This document shows, one piece after another, positions 18,215-27,388 of a stretch of DNA of 64,000 nucleotides (the stretch's first letter is position 1; each line of letters opens with the position of its first letter). The stretch comes from Sphingobacterium faecium (GTDB lineage Bacteria > Bacteroidota > Bacteroidia > Sphingobacteriales > Sphingobacteriaceae): positions 372,001 to 436,000 of the forward strand of contig NZ_QBKH01000003.1 of the NCBI RefSeq assembly GCF_003054045.1, given 5' to 3'. The position numbers were made by a program, and so were the translations under genes. Below the pieces are notes generated by a model. It did no database searches and was not told where the DNA came from. It worked only from the letters and a program-made list of their open reading frames with translations.

Positions 18215-18682
18215 TTAAATTTTTTTAATATTGATCCACGTTTTATTTGGTGATTTAATCAAATCCCTTGGTAATATGCGGTTAAGAATATAATCTTCAC
18301 CTTCTAACGTATATAGAGTCGGGCTTTCAGAATTTGAAACAGATATCATTTTAAAAATTGCATCAGGATCTTCAAAGGAAATATCTGATTCTAAAACTTT
18401 CACATTGTTTGTCGAGAGCCATGCCAATAACTCAGCATGGTCAAATTGCCTGATATACCTGACTTCATAATCAAAATTGTTTAACTCGATTTTCGTAAAG
18501 TGAGAAAAGTATTCATCTAGGTATTTATAATAACTATTGCGGTCCTTCGTTCGCAAAGCATAATTTTTGACTATTAGCCGATGTGGGTTGTACTCAAAAT
18601 TGAAATCATCAGGATTTTCAATAAAGCCATAGTATTTATCATATAGCGAGATACGAGACTCCAGACTATTATATTCTTCCAT
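18215..18682 (-). CDS. Hypothetical soluble protein (immunity-like)
   Basis: This 155-residue protein is acidic, has no signal peptide or membrane helix and matches no family I know. It is rich in Tyr, Phe and Asp and has a basic end (PNKTWINIKKI). Isolated small acidic genes of this type, in a stretch with toxin remnants, are often orphan immunity genes, but that is inference. No partner gene lies next to it. Confidence 0.55.
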   Translation of the reverse strand: MEEYNSLESRISLYDKYYGFIENPDDFNFEYNPHRLIVKNYALRTKDRNSYYKYLDEYFSHFTKIELNNFDYEVRYIRQFDHAELLAWLSTNNVKVLESDISFEDPDAIFKMISVSNSESPTLYTLEGEDYILNRILPRDLIKSPNKTWINIKKI

Positions 18683-19317
18683 AATTATGCTTTACAATAA
18701 TAACAATTCAAAGATGCTAAAGTTCAATATAGGATGCCATAACAACAATACCACATCGATAAAGAAATCAGAATATTCCGTACGAGTATTAATTTATGGG
18801 CTTCTTTAGTTTTTCAATTAATACTCTATGATGTCGATTGGAAGTTGGAAAATGTAATTATGATATGATCAGTAAGTATAAGATTCTTTAGGGACACTCA
18901 AGTTTTAAAATAAACTCTAAGAAAGTACATTGAATCAGCTAATCTTTGATTAGGACTATCGTCCCAACTGATACTGGCATTCTAATTTTGAATTACAACT
19001 AAAAGACCAAATTTTACCATTTTACAATAACAGTTGAACCAAGGGATAGTGGATTACGACGCAAGGTGTCAGCCATTCGATAAGTTAGAATATCTTTCTG
19101 CACAACCAGACGAATTTTTTTTAGTCTTGGTTTAGGAGCATGAAACCCATCATTATAACAATAATGTTACAAAAAGCATTGCTCCATATACTATAGTTTT
19201 TTTTCCGTCGTTAATTATTTGATCATGGTTAATTTTTTAATGTAAATGTTTTCATTAAAATACTTTTTATTAATCATTATCGACAATTTAGAGATGATAT
19301 AAACTTAAAACCTTCGT
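18683..19317. other. Intergenic stretch before the second SusC gene
   Basis: No gene is seen. The last 150 bases must hold the promoter of the susC-type gene at 19318, but no sensor, sigma/anti-sigma pair or clear -7 box was found, so the regulation of this locus is not visible. Confidence 0.35.
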
Positions 19318-22300
19318 ATGAAATTTAATGCTACCCAATGTAAGCTATGGTTGTCGTATTATGTACCATCCTTGTTTTTTTTGCATGTCCTATTGATAAT
19401 TCCTGCCGGTGCAATAGCGCAGCAAAAAACGATCATCGGCAAAGTGATCGATGCGGTCGCAAAAACACCTTTACTCGGGGTTACTGTAAAGCTTGAAGAT
19501 AAAAATGGCACGACCATAACGACGGATAAGCAGGGTGGTTTTATATTAGAAAATGGGACAATAGGACAGTCGCTTACTTTTTCATTTGTGGGTTATTCAA
19601 GTCAGACGATAAAAATAGATTCGCGTACAAGCTATACGATAGCTTTAGTTGCTGTTTCCAATATGATCGAAGAAACTGTTGTGGTGGGATATGGCCGTCA
19701 GAAAAAGCGGAATCTAACAGGAGCTATTGTTTCTGTAGGTGCTGCTGAAATTGAGAAAACAACGTTACAGGATCCTATTTCCATTTTACAAGGACGCGCT
19801 GCTGGTGTGCAGGTATCCTCCAATTCGGGAGCACCTGGTGGAGAGATGAGTATACGTGTCCGGGGAAGTTCTTCGCTGAACTCGGGTAATAATCCGCTTT
19901 TTGTTGTGGATGGTATTCCTCTTGAATCCAATTCTATTTCTTCTTTAAATGGCACCGAAAATTCAGGTCTCAATCCAATGGCGGATATCAATCCAAGCGA
20001 TATCGCCTCGATTGAAATACTAAAAGATGCCGCATCTACAGCAATTTATGGATCTCGGGCTGCCAATGGAGTCGTGATGATTACAACCAAACGAGGTGCA
20101 GCAGGTAAGCCGGAAGTGATATTGAATGCAAATGCAGGGGTAAGTTCGTTGACGCGAAAACTCAGTGTTCTTAATGCCAGACAGTATCGAGAAGCAGTAT
20201 TGGACTCTTATCGTGGGATGACAATCCCAGAAGATCCTTTCTATACAATTATCGATTCCCTCAACCCCATGAACAATGGTGATGTAGACTGGCAGGATGA
20301 GTTGATGCGTACCGCAAAACAGTATAAGTTAGATCTCTCTGTAAGAGGAGGTAATGAAGGAACAAAATACGCATGGAGTTCTTCCTATTTGGATCAAGAT
20401 GGAGTCATATTGAATTCGAATTATAAACGGTTTACCTCGCGACTGAATGTTGATTTTACGATTTCAGATCGCGTGAGGATAGGGCAGAGCATTTCCTATA
20501 CAAATGCGGTGAACAATCGAACGAATGCTGCTGGCTCCGGGAATTTGAGTATTATCAGGAGTTTATTGATAAGACCACCAAATATGTCGATGTACTTGCC
20601 TGATGGATCACTGAACGGCTATATGATTGGACAGCGTAATCCTGTCGGTATGGCTTTGTTTTCAACCAATCTCAATAAGAGCAATCGTATCATTGGAAGC
20701 CAATATCTAGAAATTGATATTTACAAGGATCTTAAATTCCGGAACAATGTAAATCTGGATTATATTTCAATGAAGGAAGATGAATTTATGCCATCTATAT
20801 TGGACTACCGCGAAGGATACAATAGCGGTGCCGTACGATCTTCCGGAAATCTTACTTGGGGAAATGAGAGTTACTTCACTTACACAAAAAATGTGGCGGA
20901 TAAGCACCATATTGGAGCGGTATTGGGCATGAGTTTTCAGAAATGGCGTTATGACCGGACTGGTCTCAATGGAGAATATTTTCCAAGCGATGATATCCGT
21001 ACCCTTAATGGTGCATCTGTGATTTCGAACCAAGGCGTAAATGTCGCTTCTGAACACGCCATGCTTTCTTACTTTGGTCGGGTTACTTACGATTATGAGG
21101 GCAAATATTTGTTAGAATTCAATCTTCGTACTGACGGTTCTTCCCGCTTTGGCCGTGAACGACGGTTTGGTTTCTTTCCCTCTGCATCCGCAGGATGGCG
21201 TTTTGTGGAAGAAGAAAGTATCAAAAATCTGGGCTGGCTGAGCGATGGTAAGCTCCGTTTTAGTCTCGGAAGTACTGGAAATGAAGCCATCGGTGACTAC
21301 ACTTCAAGAGGAGAGTTTACCTTAGGGACAAACTATTTGGATTTTTCGGGCGCTGCGCCAACAGTGATGCCCAATCCGAGCCTCACCTGGGAGAATACCC
21401 ATCAATATAATCTAGGTTTAGAGCTTGGTTTTTTTAATAATAGAATCCTGTTTTCAACAGATGCCTACTTGAAGAAAACAAAAGATTTGCTGTATAATGT
21501 GCCTACCCCCGGAACCTCTGGCTTTGAGTTTATTACACAAAATATAGGATCGATTGAGAATCGTGGCTTGGAATTTAGCCTACAGACCCGTAATCTAGAA
21601 GGAGCGTTTCGTTGGAACACGAATGTAAACATAAGCTTGAATAGGAATAAAGTGACCTCTTTACCGAAGAATCTACTGACTAATGGGCATATCCAAAACG
21701 GTAATTTCCATATACTAAAAGAAGGATTGCCTATTGGGGTATTTTATGGTTGGAGTTTTCTTGGCGTGTATGCTCGTGATGAAGACAATACAAACAAGCT
21801 AACTAATGGAGCCAACGGAGCTGTATTTGTAGGTGGAGACCCCATTTGGAAGGATGTCAACAATGACAAAATTATCGATCAGAATGACCGGGAAATTATC
21901 GGATATGCAGAACCTAAATATTTTGGTGGGATCTCTAACGATTTTAGCTATAAGAACTTTCATCTGAATGTGTTTTTTCAATATGCTGTCGGTAATCAGA
22001 TTTACAACGAATTGAATCATCAACGGAACTCCATTGTTCGTTACAACAATCTATCTACCGATGCCCTTAATCGGTGGCGGGAGCAAGGAGATCAAACAGA
22101 TTTTCCCCGATTGATTCGGGACGATCCAAAACAGTCCGATAGCAGAGTCCAAAGTAGATGGGTTGAAGATGGTTCGTACCTCAAATTAAAGAACGTCAAT
22201 TTAAGATATTCTTTTGATTCTGCTTGGAGCAAACGGATAGGTCTGCGCAAGTTGGATGCCTTTGTTACCGCTACGAATTTGGTCACCTGGACAAAATATA

Positions 22301-22410
22301 CTGGCTTTGACCCCGATGTCAATTCCTATTCTGGTCTACGTGTAGGATTGGATGAAGGCTCTTACCCACAAAGCCGCACATTTACGTTTGGTTTAATCTT
22401 TGGACTTTAA
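19318..22410 (+). CDS. SusC/RagA-family TonB-linked outer-membrane transporter (second locus)
   Basis: This 1030-residue outer-membrane transporter has a long signal peptide (cut near AIAQQ), a CarboxypepD_reg-like domain (about residues 37-115), the family motif EETVVVGYGRQKKRNLTGA, the plug with ILQGRAAGVQVSSNSGAPGG, FVVDGIPLES and EILKDAASTAIYGSRAANGV, and a barrel ending in RTFTFGLIFGL. There is no N-terminal STN domain, so it does not look like a FecIR-linked receptor. It is followed by SusD (9 bases) and a fasciclin-domain lipoprotein. The substrate is unknown because no enzyme or regulator accompanies it. Confidence 0.95.
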   Translation: MKFNATQCKLWLSYYVPSLFFLHVLLIIPAGAIAQQKTIIGKVIDAVAKTPLLGVTVKLEDKNGTTITTDKQGGFILENGTIGQSLTFSFVGYSSQTIKIDSRTSYTIALVAVSNMIEETVVVGYGRQKKRNLTGAIVSVGAAEIEKTTLQDPISILQGRAAGVQVSSNSGAPGGEMSIRVRGSSSLNSGNNPLFVVDGIPLESNSISSLNGTENSGLNPMADINPSDIASIEILKDAASTAIYGSRAANGVVMITTKRGAAGKPEVILNANAGVSSLTRKLSVLNARQYREAVLDSYRGMTIPEDPFYTIIDSLNPMNNGDVDWQDELMRTAKQYKLDLSVRGGNEGTKYAWSSSYLDQDGVILNSNYKRFTSRLNVDFTISDRVRIGQSISYTNAVNNRTNAAGSGNLSIIRSLLIRPPNMSMYLPDGSLNGYMIGQRNPVGMALFSTNLNKSNRIIGSQYLEIDIYKDLKFRNNVNLDYISMKEDEFMPSILDYREGYNSGAVRSSGNLTWGNESYFTYTKNVADKHHIGAVLGMSFQKWRYDRTGLNGEYFPSDDIRTLNGASVISNQGVNVASEHAMLSYFGRVTYDYEGKYLLEFNLRTDGSSRFGRERRFGFFPSASAGWRFVEEESIKNLGWLSDGKLRFSLGSTGNEAIGDYTSRGEFTLGTNYLDFSGAAPTVMPNPSLTWENTHQYNLGLELGFFNNRILFSTDAYLKKTKDLLYNVPTPGTSGFEFITQNIGSIENRGLEFSLQTRNLEGAFRWNTNVNISLNRNKVTSLPKNLLTNGHIQNGNFHILKEGLPIGVFYGWSFLGVYARDEDNTNKLTNGANGAVFVGGDPIWKDVNNDKIIDQNDREIIGYAEPKYFGGISNDFSYKNFHLNVFFQYAVGNQIYNELNHQRNSIVRYNNLSTDALNRWREQGDQTDFPRLIRDDPKQSDSRVQSRWVEDGSYLKLKNVNLRYSFDSAWSKRIGLRKLDAFVTATNLVTWTKYTGFDPDVNSYSGLRVGLDEGSYPQSRTFTFGLIFGL

Positions 22411-22419
22411 TAAATAACG

Positions 22420-23793
22420 ATGAAAAAATTGTTTAAATATACATTTTTGTCTATTCTCTTTCTATCTGTTACCAGTTGTTCTAATTCGTTGCTGGATAAG
22501 GAACCTATTAGTAATTTTTCTGGAGAAGGATACTATAAAAAGCCCAGTGACGCCCAAGCCGGAGTCAATGGAATCTATAATGGTCTACAAGCTCTTTTCC
22601 GTCAGAATTATGCGTATTGGGGCGAGGGCCGGGCAGATAATGTCGTGACCCGTCATGCCGCTGACCCTGCCGCGCTGCAACAAAATACGTTAACGCCCAT
22701 TATCAATTCAGCACGGTGGGATAATTTTTACACCGTTATATCCCGAGCCAATTACGCGATTAAATATATTCCCCAAGCATTTGGAGCTGAAGATAGCGAA
22801 CTTAAAAAACAATTACTCGGGCAGGCACATGCGTTGAGGGCACTAGCTTATTTTTACTTAGTTCGGATCTGGGGAGAGGTACCTTTAGTCATAGAGCCGT
22901 ACGAGGGTTTGGGTCAAGAGCTGTTTGTCCAAAAGAATACGGAGGCTGAAGTATTGGCTAAGGTGGAGGAAGATTTGATGCTAGCGACGGAGAATTGCGC
23001 TGCGAATTATTCAGGTGCCGGAAATCGTGTGTTGATTACCAAAGGAGCTGCTTATGCTTTTCTGACGCAACTATACATGTGGCAAAAGAAATATGCACGG
23101 GCGATAGAAATGTCCGAAAAAGTGCTTGAGGATCCGCAATATACATTGGTATCGATCGAGGATTGGAATAACATTTTTGTGAAAGGAAGCAGTGCCGAAA
23201 GTATTTTTGAAGTCGGCTACAATGAAGTACAGACCAATAATCTCCGGATATGGTATGCCATGGGTTCCGATAGTGACTATGTACCGAGTACATCTTTTAT
23301 CGCGTCTATCGAACCTGGAGATCTTCGCAAACCACGTATTTACGATGTATCTCAAGTACAGCCACGTAAGATATGGAAGTTTTTTGGTCAGGGATTTAAT
23401 GATGAGAGCCCAGAACCTTCCTCAGGCAATATTGTATTAACCAGAGTAGCTGATATCGTCTTACTCAAGGCCGAAGCACATGCCCATTTAAACCAGACCG
23501 TTGAAGCATTGGACTTACTGAACAGTATCCGCATCCGTGCAGGACTTTCCGCTTTGGATCAAAACAACGCCAGCATCCAATTTGGAAGCTTACTCACTGG
23601 TATTTTGCATGAAAGATCCATAGAGCTTTGTTTCGAGGGACATCGGTGGTTTGATCTTGTACGTACAGGAACTGCAATTTCAATAATGAAACCGATCAAT
23701 GGCCTCTCGGACAATCGAAATCTGCTGTGGCCAATACACGAAGGTGAACTATTAAAAAATCCAAATTTGAAACAAAATGAATTCTATAGATAA
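22420..23793 (+). CDS. SusD/RagB-family outer-membrane lipoprotein (second locus)
   Basis: This 457-residue surface lipoprotein (lipobox VTSC, Cys20) is the substrate-binding partner of the SusC protein encoded 9 bases upstream. SusD-fold hallmarks are GVNGIYNGLQALFRQNYAYW, the helix QLLGQAHALRALAYFYLVRI, the GAAYAFLTQLYMWQKKYARA repeat and the C-terminal GILHERSIELCFEGHRWFDL. It is shorter than the first SusD (571), with a compact C-terminus. Its stop codon overlaps the frame of the next gene region by a few bases. Confidence 0.95.
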   Translation: MKKLFKYTFLSILFLSVTSCSNSLLDKEPISNFSGEGYYKKPSDAQAGVNGIYNGLQALFRQNYAYWGEGRADNVVTRHAADPAALQQNTLTPIINSARWDNFYTVISRANYAIKYIPQAFGAEDSELKKQLLGQAHALRALAYFYLVRIWGEVPLVIEPYEGLGQELFVQKNTEAEVLAKVEEDLMLATENCAANYSGAGNRVLITKGAAYAFLTQLYMWQKKYARAIEMSEKVLEDPQYTLVSIEDWNNIFVKGSSAESIFEVGYNEVQTNNLRIWYAMGSDSDYVPSTSFIASIEPGDLRKPRIYDVSQVQPRKIWKFFGQGFNDESPEPSSGNIVLTRVADIVLLKAEAHAHLNQTVEALDLLNSIRIRAGLSALDQNNASIQFGSLLTGILHERSIELCFEGHRWFDLVRTGTAISIMKPINGLSDNRNLLWPIHEGELLKNPNLKQNEFYR

Positions 23794-23797
23794 TCAT

Positions 23798-24376
23798 ATG
23801 AAGAAGATCAAATATATCGTTACTTTTATTCTGTGCATTTTTACTGTGTTGGTTACTTTTTTTAGTTGCGAAGTACAGGACAGCTTTGAATACGATTACG
23901 CAGAAGACAATAGCAAATTAAATATGTCTGCATGGGCCTATATCCAAAAAAATGATTCTTTGTCTTCCCTAAAAGAAGCAATTATGCTAGCTAAGGATGA
24001 AGGATTATACGAACGTACAGATAAATCGACCTTCATTCTGCCCACAAATCGTGCGTTTAAGGCATATTTAGAAGAAAATAATTACGACGCTATAGGTACA
24101 GTACCGATATCCATACTGAAAGATATGTTGCGATATCATATTGTAAAAGCAGTAGTAAATTTTAATGATCCTGCGTTGTCTCCAAAAAACAAGCCCATTG
24201 CATATCAGACTGAAAATGATCAGATCATGTACCTATCCCATACTGGTACCTATGTTGGGCTCATCAATGAAGGAACCAATAGACAATGGCAAATCCGTAC
24301 GTCGAATCTTGTTCCCAACAATGGTGTCATCCATATTGTTGATCAGATTGTTTTCTATTCCGAGAAGGTAAAATAG
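23798..24376 (+). CDS. Fasciclin-domain lipoprotein
   Basis: This 192-residue envelope protein (the start giving MKKIKYIV is preferred over the ATG at 23777, which overlaps SusD) has a signal peptide with lipobox FFSC. The mature part carries one fasciclin (FAS1) domain: the TFILPTNRAFKAYLEENN start, MLRYHIVK in the H2-like region and the end NGVIHIVDQIVFY. FAS1 domains mediate binding to surfaces, polymers or partners. Being the third gene of a SusCD locus suggests it is an accessory surface glycan- or ligand-binding lipoprotein, which is an inference. Confidence 0.85.
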   Translation: MKKIKYIVTFILCIFTVLVTFFSCEVQDSFEYDYAEDNSKLNMSAWAYIQKNDSLSSLKEAIMLAKDEGLYERTDKSTFILPTNRAFKAYLEENNYDAIGTVPISILKDMLRYHIVKAVVNFNDPALSPKNKPIAYQTENDQIMYLSHTGTYVGLINEGTNRQWQIRTSNLVPNNGVIHIVDQIVFYSEKVK

Positions 24377-24383
24377 GCATATT

Positions 24384-24428
24384 GTTCCTGCATTTCCATA
24401 GCATAGTAGATGCAGAAACTTTTTTTTG
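24384..24428 (+). terminator. Terminator of the second susCD operon
   Basis: The arms GTTCCTGCATT (24384-24394) and GATGCAGAAAC (24409-24419) pair in 9 of 11 positions (plus G-T) and are followed by eight or nine T. It lies just after the fasciclin gene. Confidence 0.75.
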
Positions 24429-24540
24429 AAGATGATAAACATTAATAAAATGTGCTTTTAATGTGTCATGTTAGATCTTGGTTTAGAGATTGGGGAAGCA
24501 CAGGATGTTCAAGACGTGAATCCAAAACAAGTACAGCTTT

Positions 24541-24802
24541 ATGGAAAATAAGAATAATAGAAAGTATGCTTGCCCCTGTTGTGGCTCTTTAACTTTAAGT
24601 GATGAAGCAGGTTAATACTTTTCAACTTTGCTTCGTTTGTTATTGGGAAGATGATGGTGTACAGTTTATAGACCCTGCATACGAAGGTAGTGCAAATAGA
24701 GTTAGTTTAATTCAGGCAAAAGAAGATTTTAAATCTTTTGGATCAATAGAAGAAAGGTTTATAGAATATGTTCGACTGTATTTAAAAGAAGAAGAAGAGT
24801 AA
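24541..24802 (+). pseudogene. CPCC-family cysteine-rich protein, broken by a one-base frameshift
   Basis: The gene starts MENKNNRKYACPCCGSLTL at 24541 and reads into a stop at 24616-24618; the continuation is in the next frame (FQLCFVCYWEDDGVQFIDP and on to LKEEEE at 24802). Together this is the CPCC cysteine-rich family: a CPCC motif followed by CxxCYWEDD, likely zinc-binding, with normal total length of about 85-90 residues. One extra T near 24616 explains the shift. A decayed tail of a possible toxin (QDVNPKQVQLYGK, ending at about 24551) overlaps its start, in line with an immunity-like setting. Confidence 0.7.
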
Positions 24803-25034
24803 ACGAAAAATTAGTCTAATCAATTGAACTTATTGAGAAGAACTCTATTAAAATGTAGTCTAGTAACTCGGAGTTATGATAACAGTTAGAGCCATAATAT
24901 AACTATGTCCAGGCGAAAATAAGATAAAAGCTCCTTTTACTACAGGTTATATGCCGTAATCCAATTTGTTGAAGAATTTAAAATATCAGGACAAATTACT
25001 TTTCCTAATCAAGAAAAATCTATATCTGGTATTT

Positions 25035-25415
25035 TTAATTATTCATTTGTTTTTCAGATTTTCTGCTAATTATCGAAGCGAGTGAACAGGTTATGATTCC
25101 TGGAAGAACTGCATAAATTGGAAGCCAGACAAAAAGTAAACCGCTGGTAGAAGATTTTGAAGCCAGATGATTAATGTCAAAATACCACATAATTTGTGCT
25201 GTTAGTGGAAATACAAGTAATATTAATATGGAGAGTATATAGAATATAAAAGATGCTGTTTCTGAGCGCTTTATTTTATAAAAAACTTTCAGTTGAAAAA
25301 TGTAAAAAACAGCTATCGGGAGTAATTGGTATAAAGCAAAATAGTTGAAACCCAGGATCAGAAAAGCCGTAAAGGCGCATAAAATAGATAGTAAAAATGC
25401 AGTGGTATTGCTCAT
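25035..25415 (-). CDS. Hypothetical four-helix membrane protein
   Basis: This protein of 126 residues (start at MSNTTAFLLS; the longer start at 25478 adds 21 residues without hydrophobic character) has four membrane helices, beginning AFLLSILCAFTAFLILGF and later FIFYILSILILLVFPLTAQI. The C-terminus is basic (RKSEKQMNN). The family is not recognised. It stands alone. Confidence 0.55.
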   Translation of the reverse strand: MSNTTAFLLSILCAFTAFLILGFNYFALYQLLPIAVFYIFQLKVFYKIKRSETASFIFYILSILILLVFPLTAQIMWYFDINHLASKSSTSGLLFVWLPIYAVLPGIITCSLASIISRKSEKQMNN

Positions 25416-25478
25416 GATCAAATATAAGTATTTATTATGGTAAGTAATCTTCAGTTCAAGTATAAGTGAAAAACCCAA

Positions 25479-26003
25479 ATATTTTGATCAATTTTATTTA
25501 CTATTGATTGTATAGGGTTCTACAATTCGTTTTATCGATTTTTTACAAAGAAAACCTTGACGTTTTTACCCATAGCAGTATTTATCTGCACATCTTCTGC
25601 TAAAGGAAAACCTGACGTTAATACAAATAACGGGTATTATCATTATGCTTATATCTATTTTATCAATGAACTTCATAAAAACAAAACCAATAAATACTAT
25701 TCATATTAAATAATCTTCTATAGGCTATTTTTATGAAGGTTATTATTTCATTTTTGTAATTATCCACTTTGGCCTATTTAGACGAATATTATCAGAAAAA
25801 GGAGTTTGCCAATAAGATCAAGAAGAGGAAAATAAAGCACAGATAATTTTTTACAAACATTTGGAAAGGAATTTAGAGTAGTTTTAACTAGTCAACTGTC
25901 CTTTGTGGAAAGATTTCTTAGATTACCATAATGTATTCTTTTAGTTGCTTTGTCTCCAAAGATATATTTGGCACGTTATTAGTCTTTTATAATAAAATTT
26001 AGT
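25479..26003. other. Non-coding stretch with a possible small-gene remnant
   Basis: The + strand between about 25512 and 25709 reads KKTLTFLPIAVFICTSSAKG and then VNTNNGYYHYAYIYFINEL ending in YYSY and a stop. It looks like a signal peptide plus short mature part, but has no ATG at the right place, so it is more likely a remnant than a gene. Nothing else was seen. Confidence 0.35.
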
Positions 26004-26171
26004 ATGAGAAAAATTTTTATAGTATTGACCCTTATTTGTATGGTATTTTTGACTTCTTGTTATACGACAAGAACCGCTGGAAATAGCGGTAAAGTACCTC
26101 CCGGACAAGCTAAGAAAGCTGCTGGAACAAAATCTGCGAAACCATTTGCACACGGCCAAAGAAATAAGTAA
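26004..26171 (+). CDS. Small lipoprotein (55 aa), PPGQAKK family
   Basis: This short gene encodes MRKIFIVLTLICMVFLTSCY, a signal peptide with lipobox LTSC (Cys19), followed by a basic tail with KVPPGQAKKAAGTKSAKPFA and ending HGQRNK. Such tiny lipoproteins with a PPGQAKK core are widespread in Bacteroidota; database names vary and I know of no firm function. It is too small for most gene callers, but lipobox, basic tail and clean frame make it convincing. It stands alone. Confidence 0.7.
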   Translation: MRKIFIVLTLICMVFLTSCYTTRTAGNSGKVPPGQAKKAAGTKSAKPFAHGQRNK

Positions 26172-26803
26172 ATATGGTTTTTAAGTAAGTTATATTTTTA
26201 GGATTTATAGATTTTAGAAATAGTAATATATCTGTTAGTCAAAATTTAATTTGTTTTTTAAGGACAGCAGGGAGACACCTTGGATTGTATTCGTAATATG
26301 CTTGGGAAAAGAACAGACCTAATTAATGATTATTCAGATCTACCTAATGTAGGAGACCTGTGTTTTTTTGAATCTTAAGTATAAGCTAAGCTACCCTTTT
26401 TATAAATGATTTAGAGCCAAAAAATTTTGATGCGCCCTTGAAGGCGTCTATAAAATGATTTTTGTTAAATATCTTAGAGGATGGAAAAACCTATAAGTTT
26501 CCACCAGTAATCTCCAGCGTTGAAATAAATAATTGTTGAAATAACGATTGATGACTAATCTGGTCATTGATGCAACGACACTAAAATTATCTATTTGAGG
26601 TTCTACTTATTAGAAAAAGATTGAAAATCTCGAAAGATTTCAAGGAGACCTTTGTTATTCAGCAAAAAAGATTGACTGATGCTAGCAATTAAAGACCAGA
26701 AAATTTATTATTAAATGCAACCTTTTAAGTTTTGTTGGTGTTATATGTATGAATAAGTCAAACGCTGGTTTATCATATCGTAAATTTTTTTAAAAATTAT
26801 ATC
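26172..26803. other. Non-coding stretch with possible toxin/immunity debris
   Basis: On the + strand the frame around 26260-26380 reads GDTLDCIRNMLGKRTDLIND and DLPNVGDLCFFES before a stop; further on one frame reads DLEPKNFDAPLKASIK (near 26415), a stop, and ILEDGKTYKFPPVISSVEIN. These look like pieces of two lost genes with the size and order of a toxin end and an immunity gene. None is intact. Confidence 0.35.
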
Positions 26804-26995
26804 ATGGCAGATAACAAATCAAAAAAAGGGAAATCTGACAGAAACAAAGTCAGTGGTTCAGAAAATTACGAAATCCAATATTTTAAGGAAAAGATGGGAG
26901 TTTCTTCCCAAGCGGTTACTGGTGCAATACGTGCCATAGGTAGCAATGACAGAAAGAAATTGGAAGAATATCTCAAGAAGCGTCATGCCAAATAG
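26804..26995 (+). CDS. DUF3606 domain protein
   Basis: This 63-residue basic protein matches DUF3606 in full: MADNKSKKGKSDRNKVSGSE, then EIQYFKEKMGVSSQAVTGAI and an end with LEEYLKKRHAK. The two helices with the alternating KM-GVS turn suggest a small DNA-binding-like fold, but the family has no known function. It is widely found as single gene in soil Bacteroidota and Proteobacteria. Confidence 0.85.
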   Translation: MADNKSKKGKSDRNKVSGSENYEIQYFKEKMGVSSQAVTGAIRAIGSNDRKKLEEYLKKRHAK

Positions 26996-27061
26996 AAGCT
27001 AGCATAACAAAGCAATTTACTACAACTTCTAACATATCCTTTTTGGGGAAACATTTTTTGG

Positions 27062-27140
27062 CAAAGTGCTTCGCTTTGTGGTGCAGATGCACGATGCGTC
27101 GCATTTGCATTACGTCCTACGCTTGAAAATGTAGGGCGTA
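27062..27140. repeat. Three hairpins in a row, GC-richer than surroundings
   Basis: Three imperfect inverted repeats follow one another: CAAAGTG/CGCTTTG (27062-27068 with 27072-27078), TGCAGATGC/GCATTTGCA (27082-27090 with 27101-27109) and TACGTCCTAC/GTAGGGCGTA (27111-27120 with 27131-27140). Each has one mismatch. No gene covers them. A structured RNA or a REP-like palindromic element are the two options. Confidence 0.45.
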
Positions 27141-27388
27141 CTCAAAAGCTGAGCTGTTCCGAAAGCACTACCTCCGGATCCAGCAGTCAGAAGGCTTGCC
27201 ATAGTTGTTGAAGGTCTTGCTTAAGACTACAAAGATTTTGAAGGTATTAGCTTTAAACCCGTGTTAGGTGAGGGAATTGATTTGGGAGAAGCAATTGAGC
27301 AGTACACAGGAAGAAAATTTTTCTTTAAAAAAATGACTTGATCAACGGGGATCTTAATCAAAATGTCAAACTATTTGATAATTAAAAA
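27141..27388 (+). pseudogene. Short unidentified gene remnant
   Basis: The + strand reads ALPPDPAVRRLAIVVEGLA, a stop near 27224, and then DYKDFEGISFKPVLGEGIDL and GEAIEQYTGRKFFFKKMT in the same frame up to a stop near 27340. This looks like the end of a lost gene; the family is not recognised. Confidence 0.3.

Noticed and set aside
27062..27140. Integron-type attC site
   Set aside because: The three hairpins lack the attC core sequences, and no integrase or cassette order is present.
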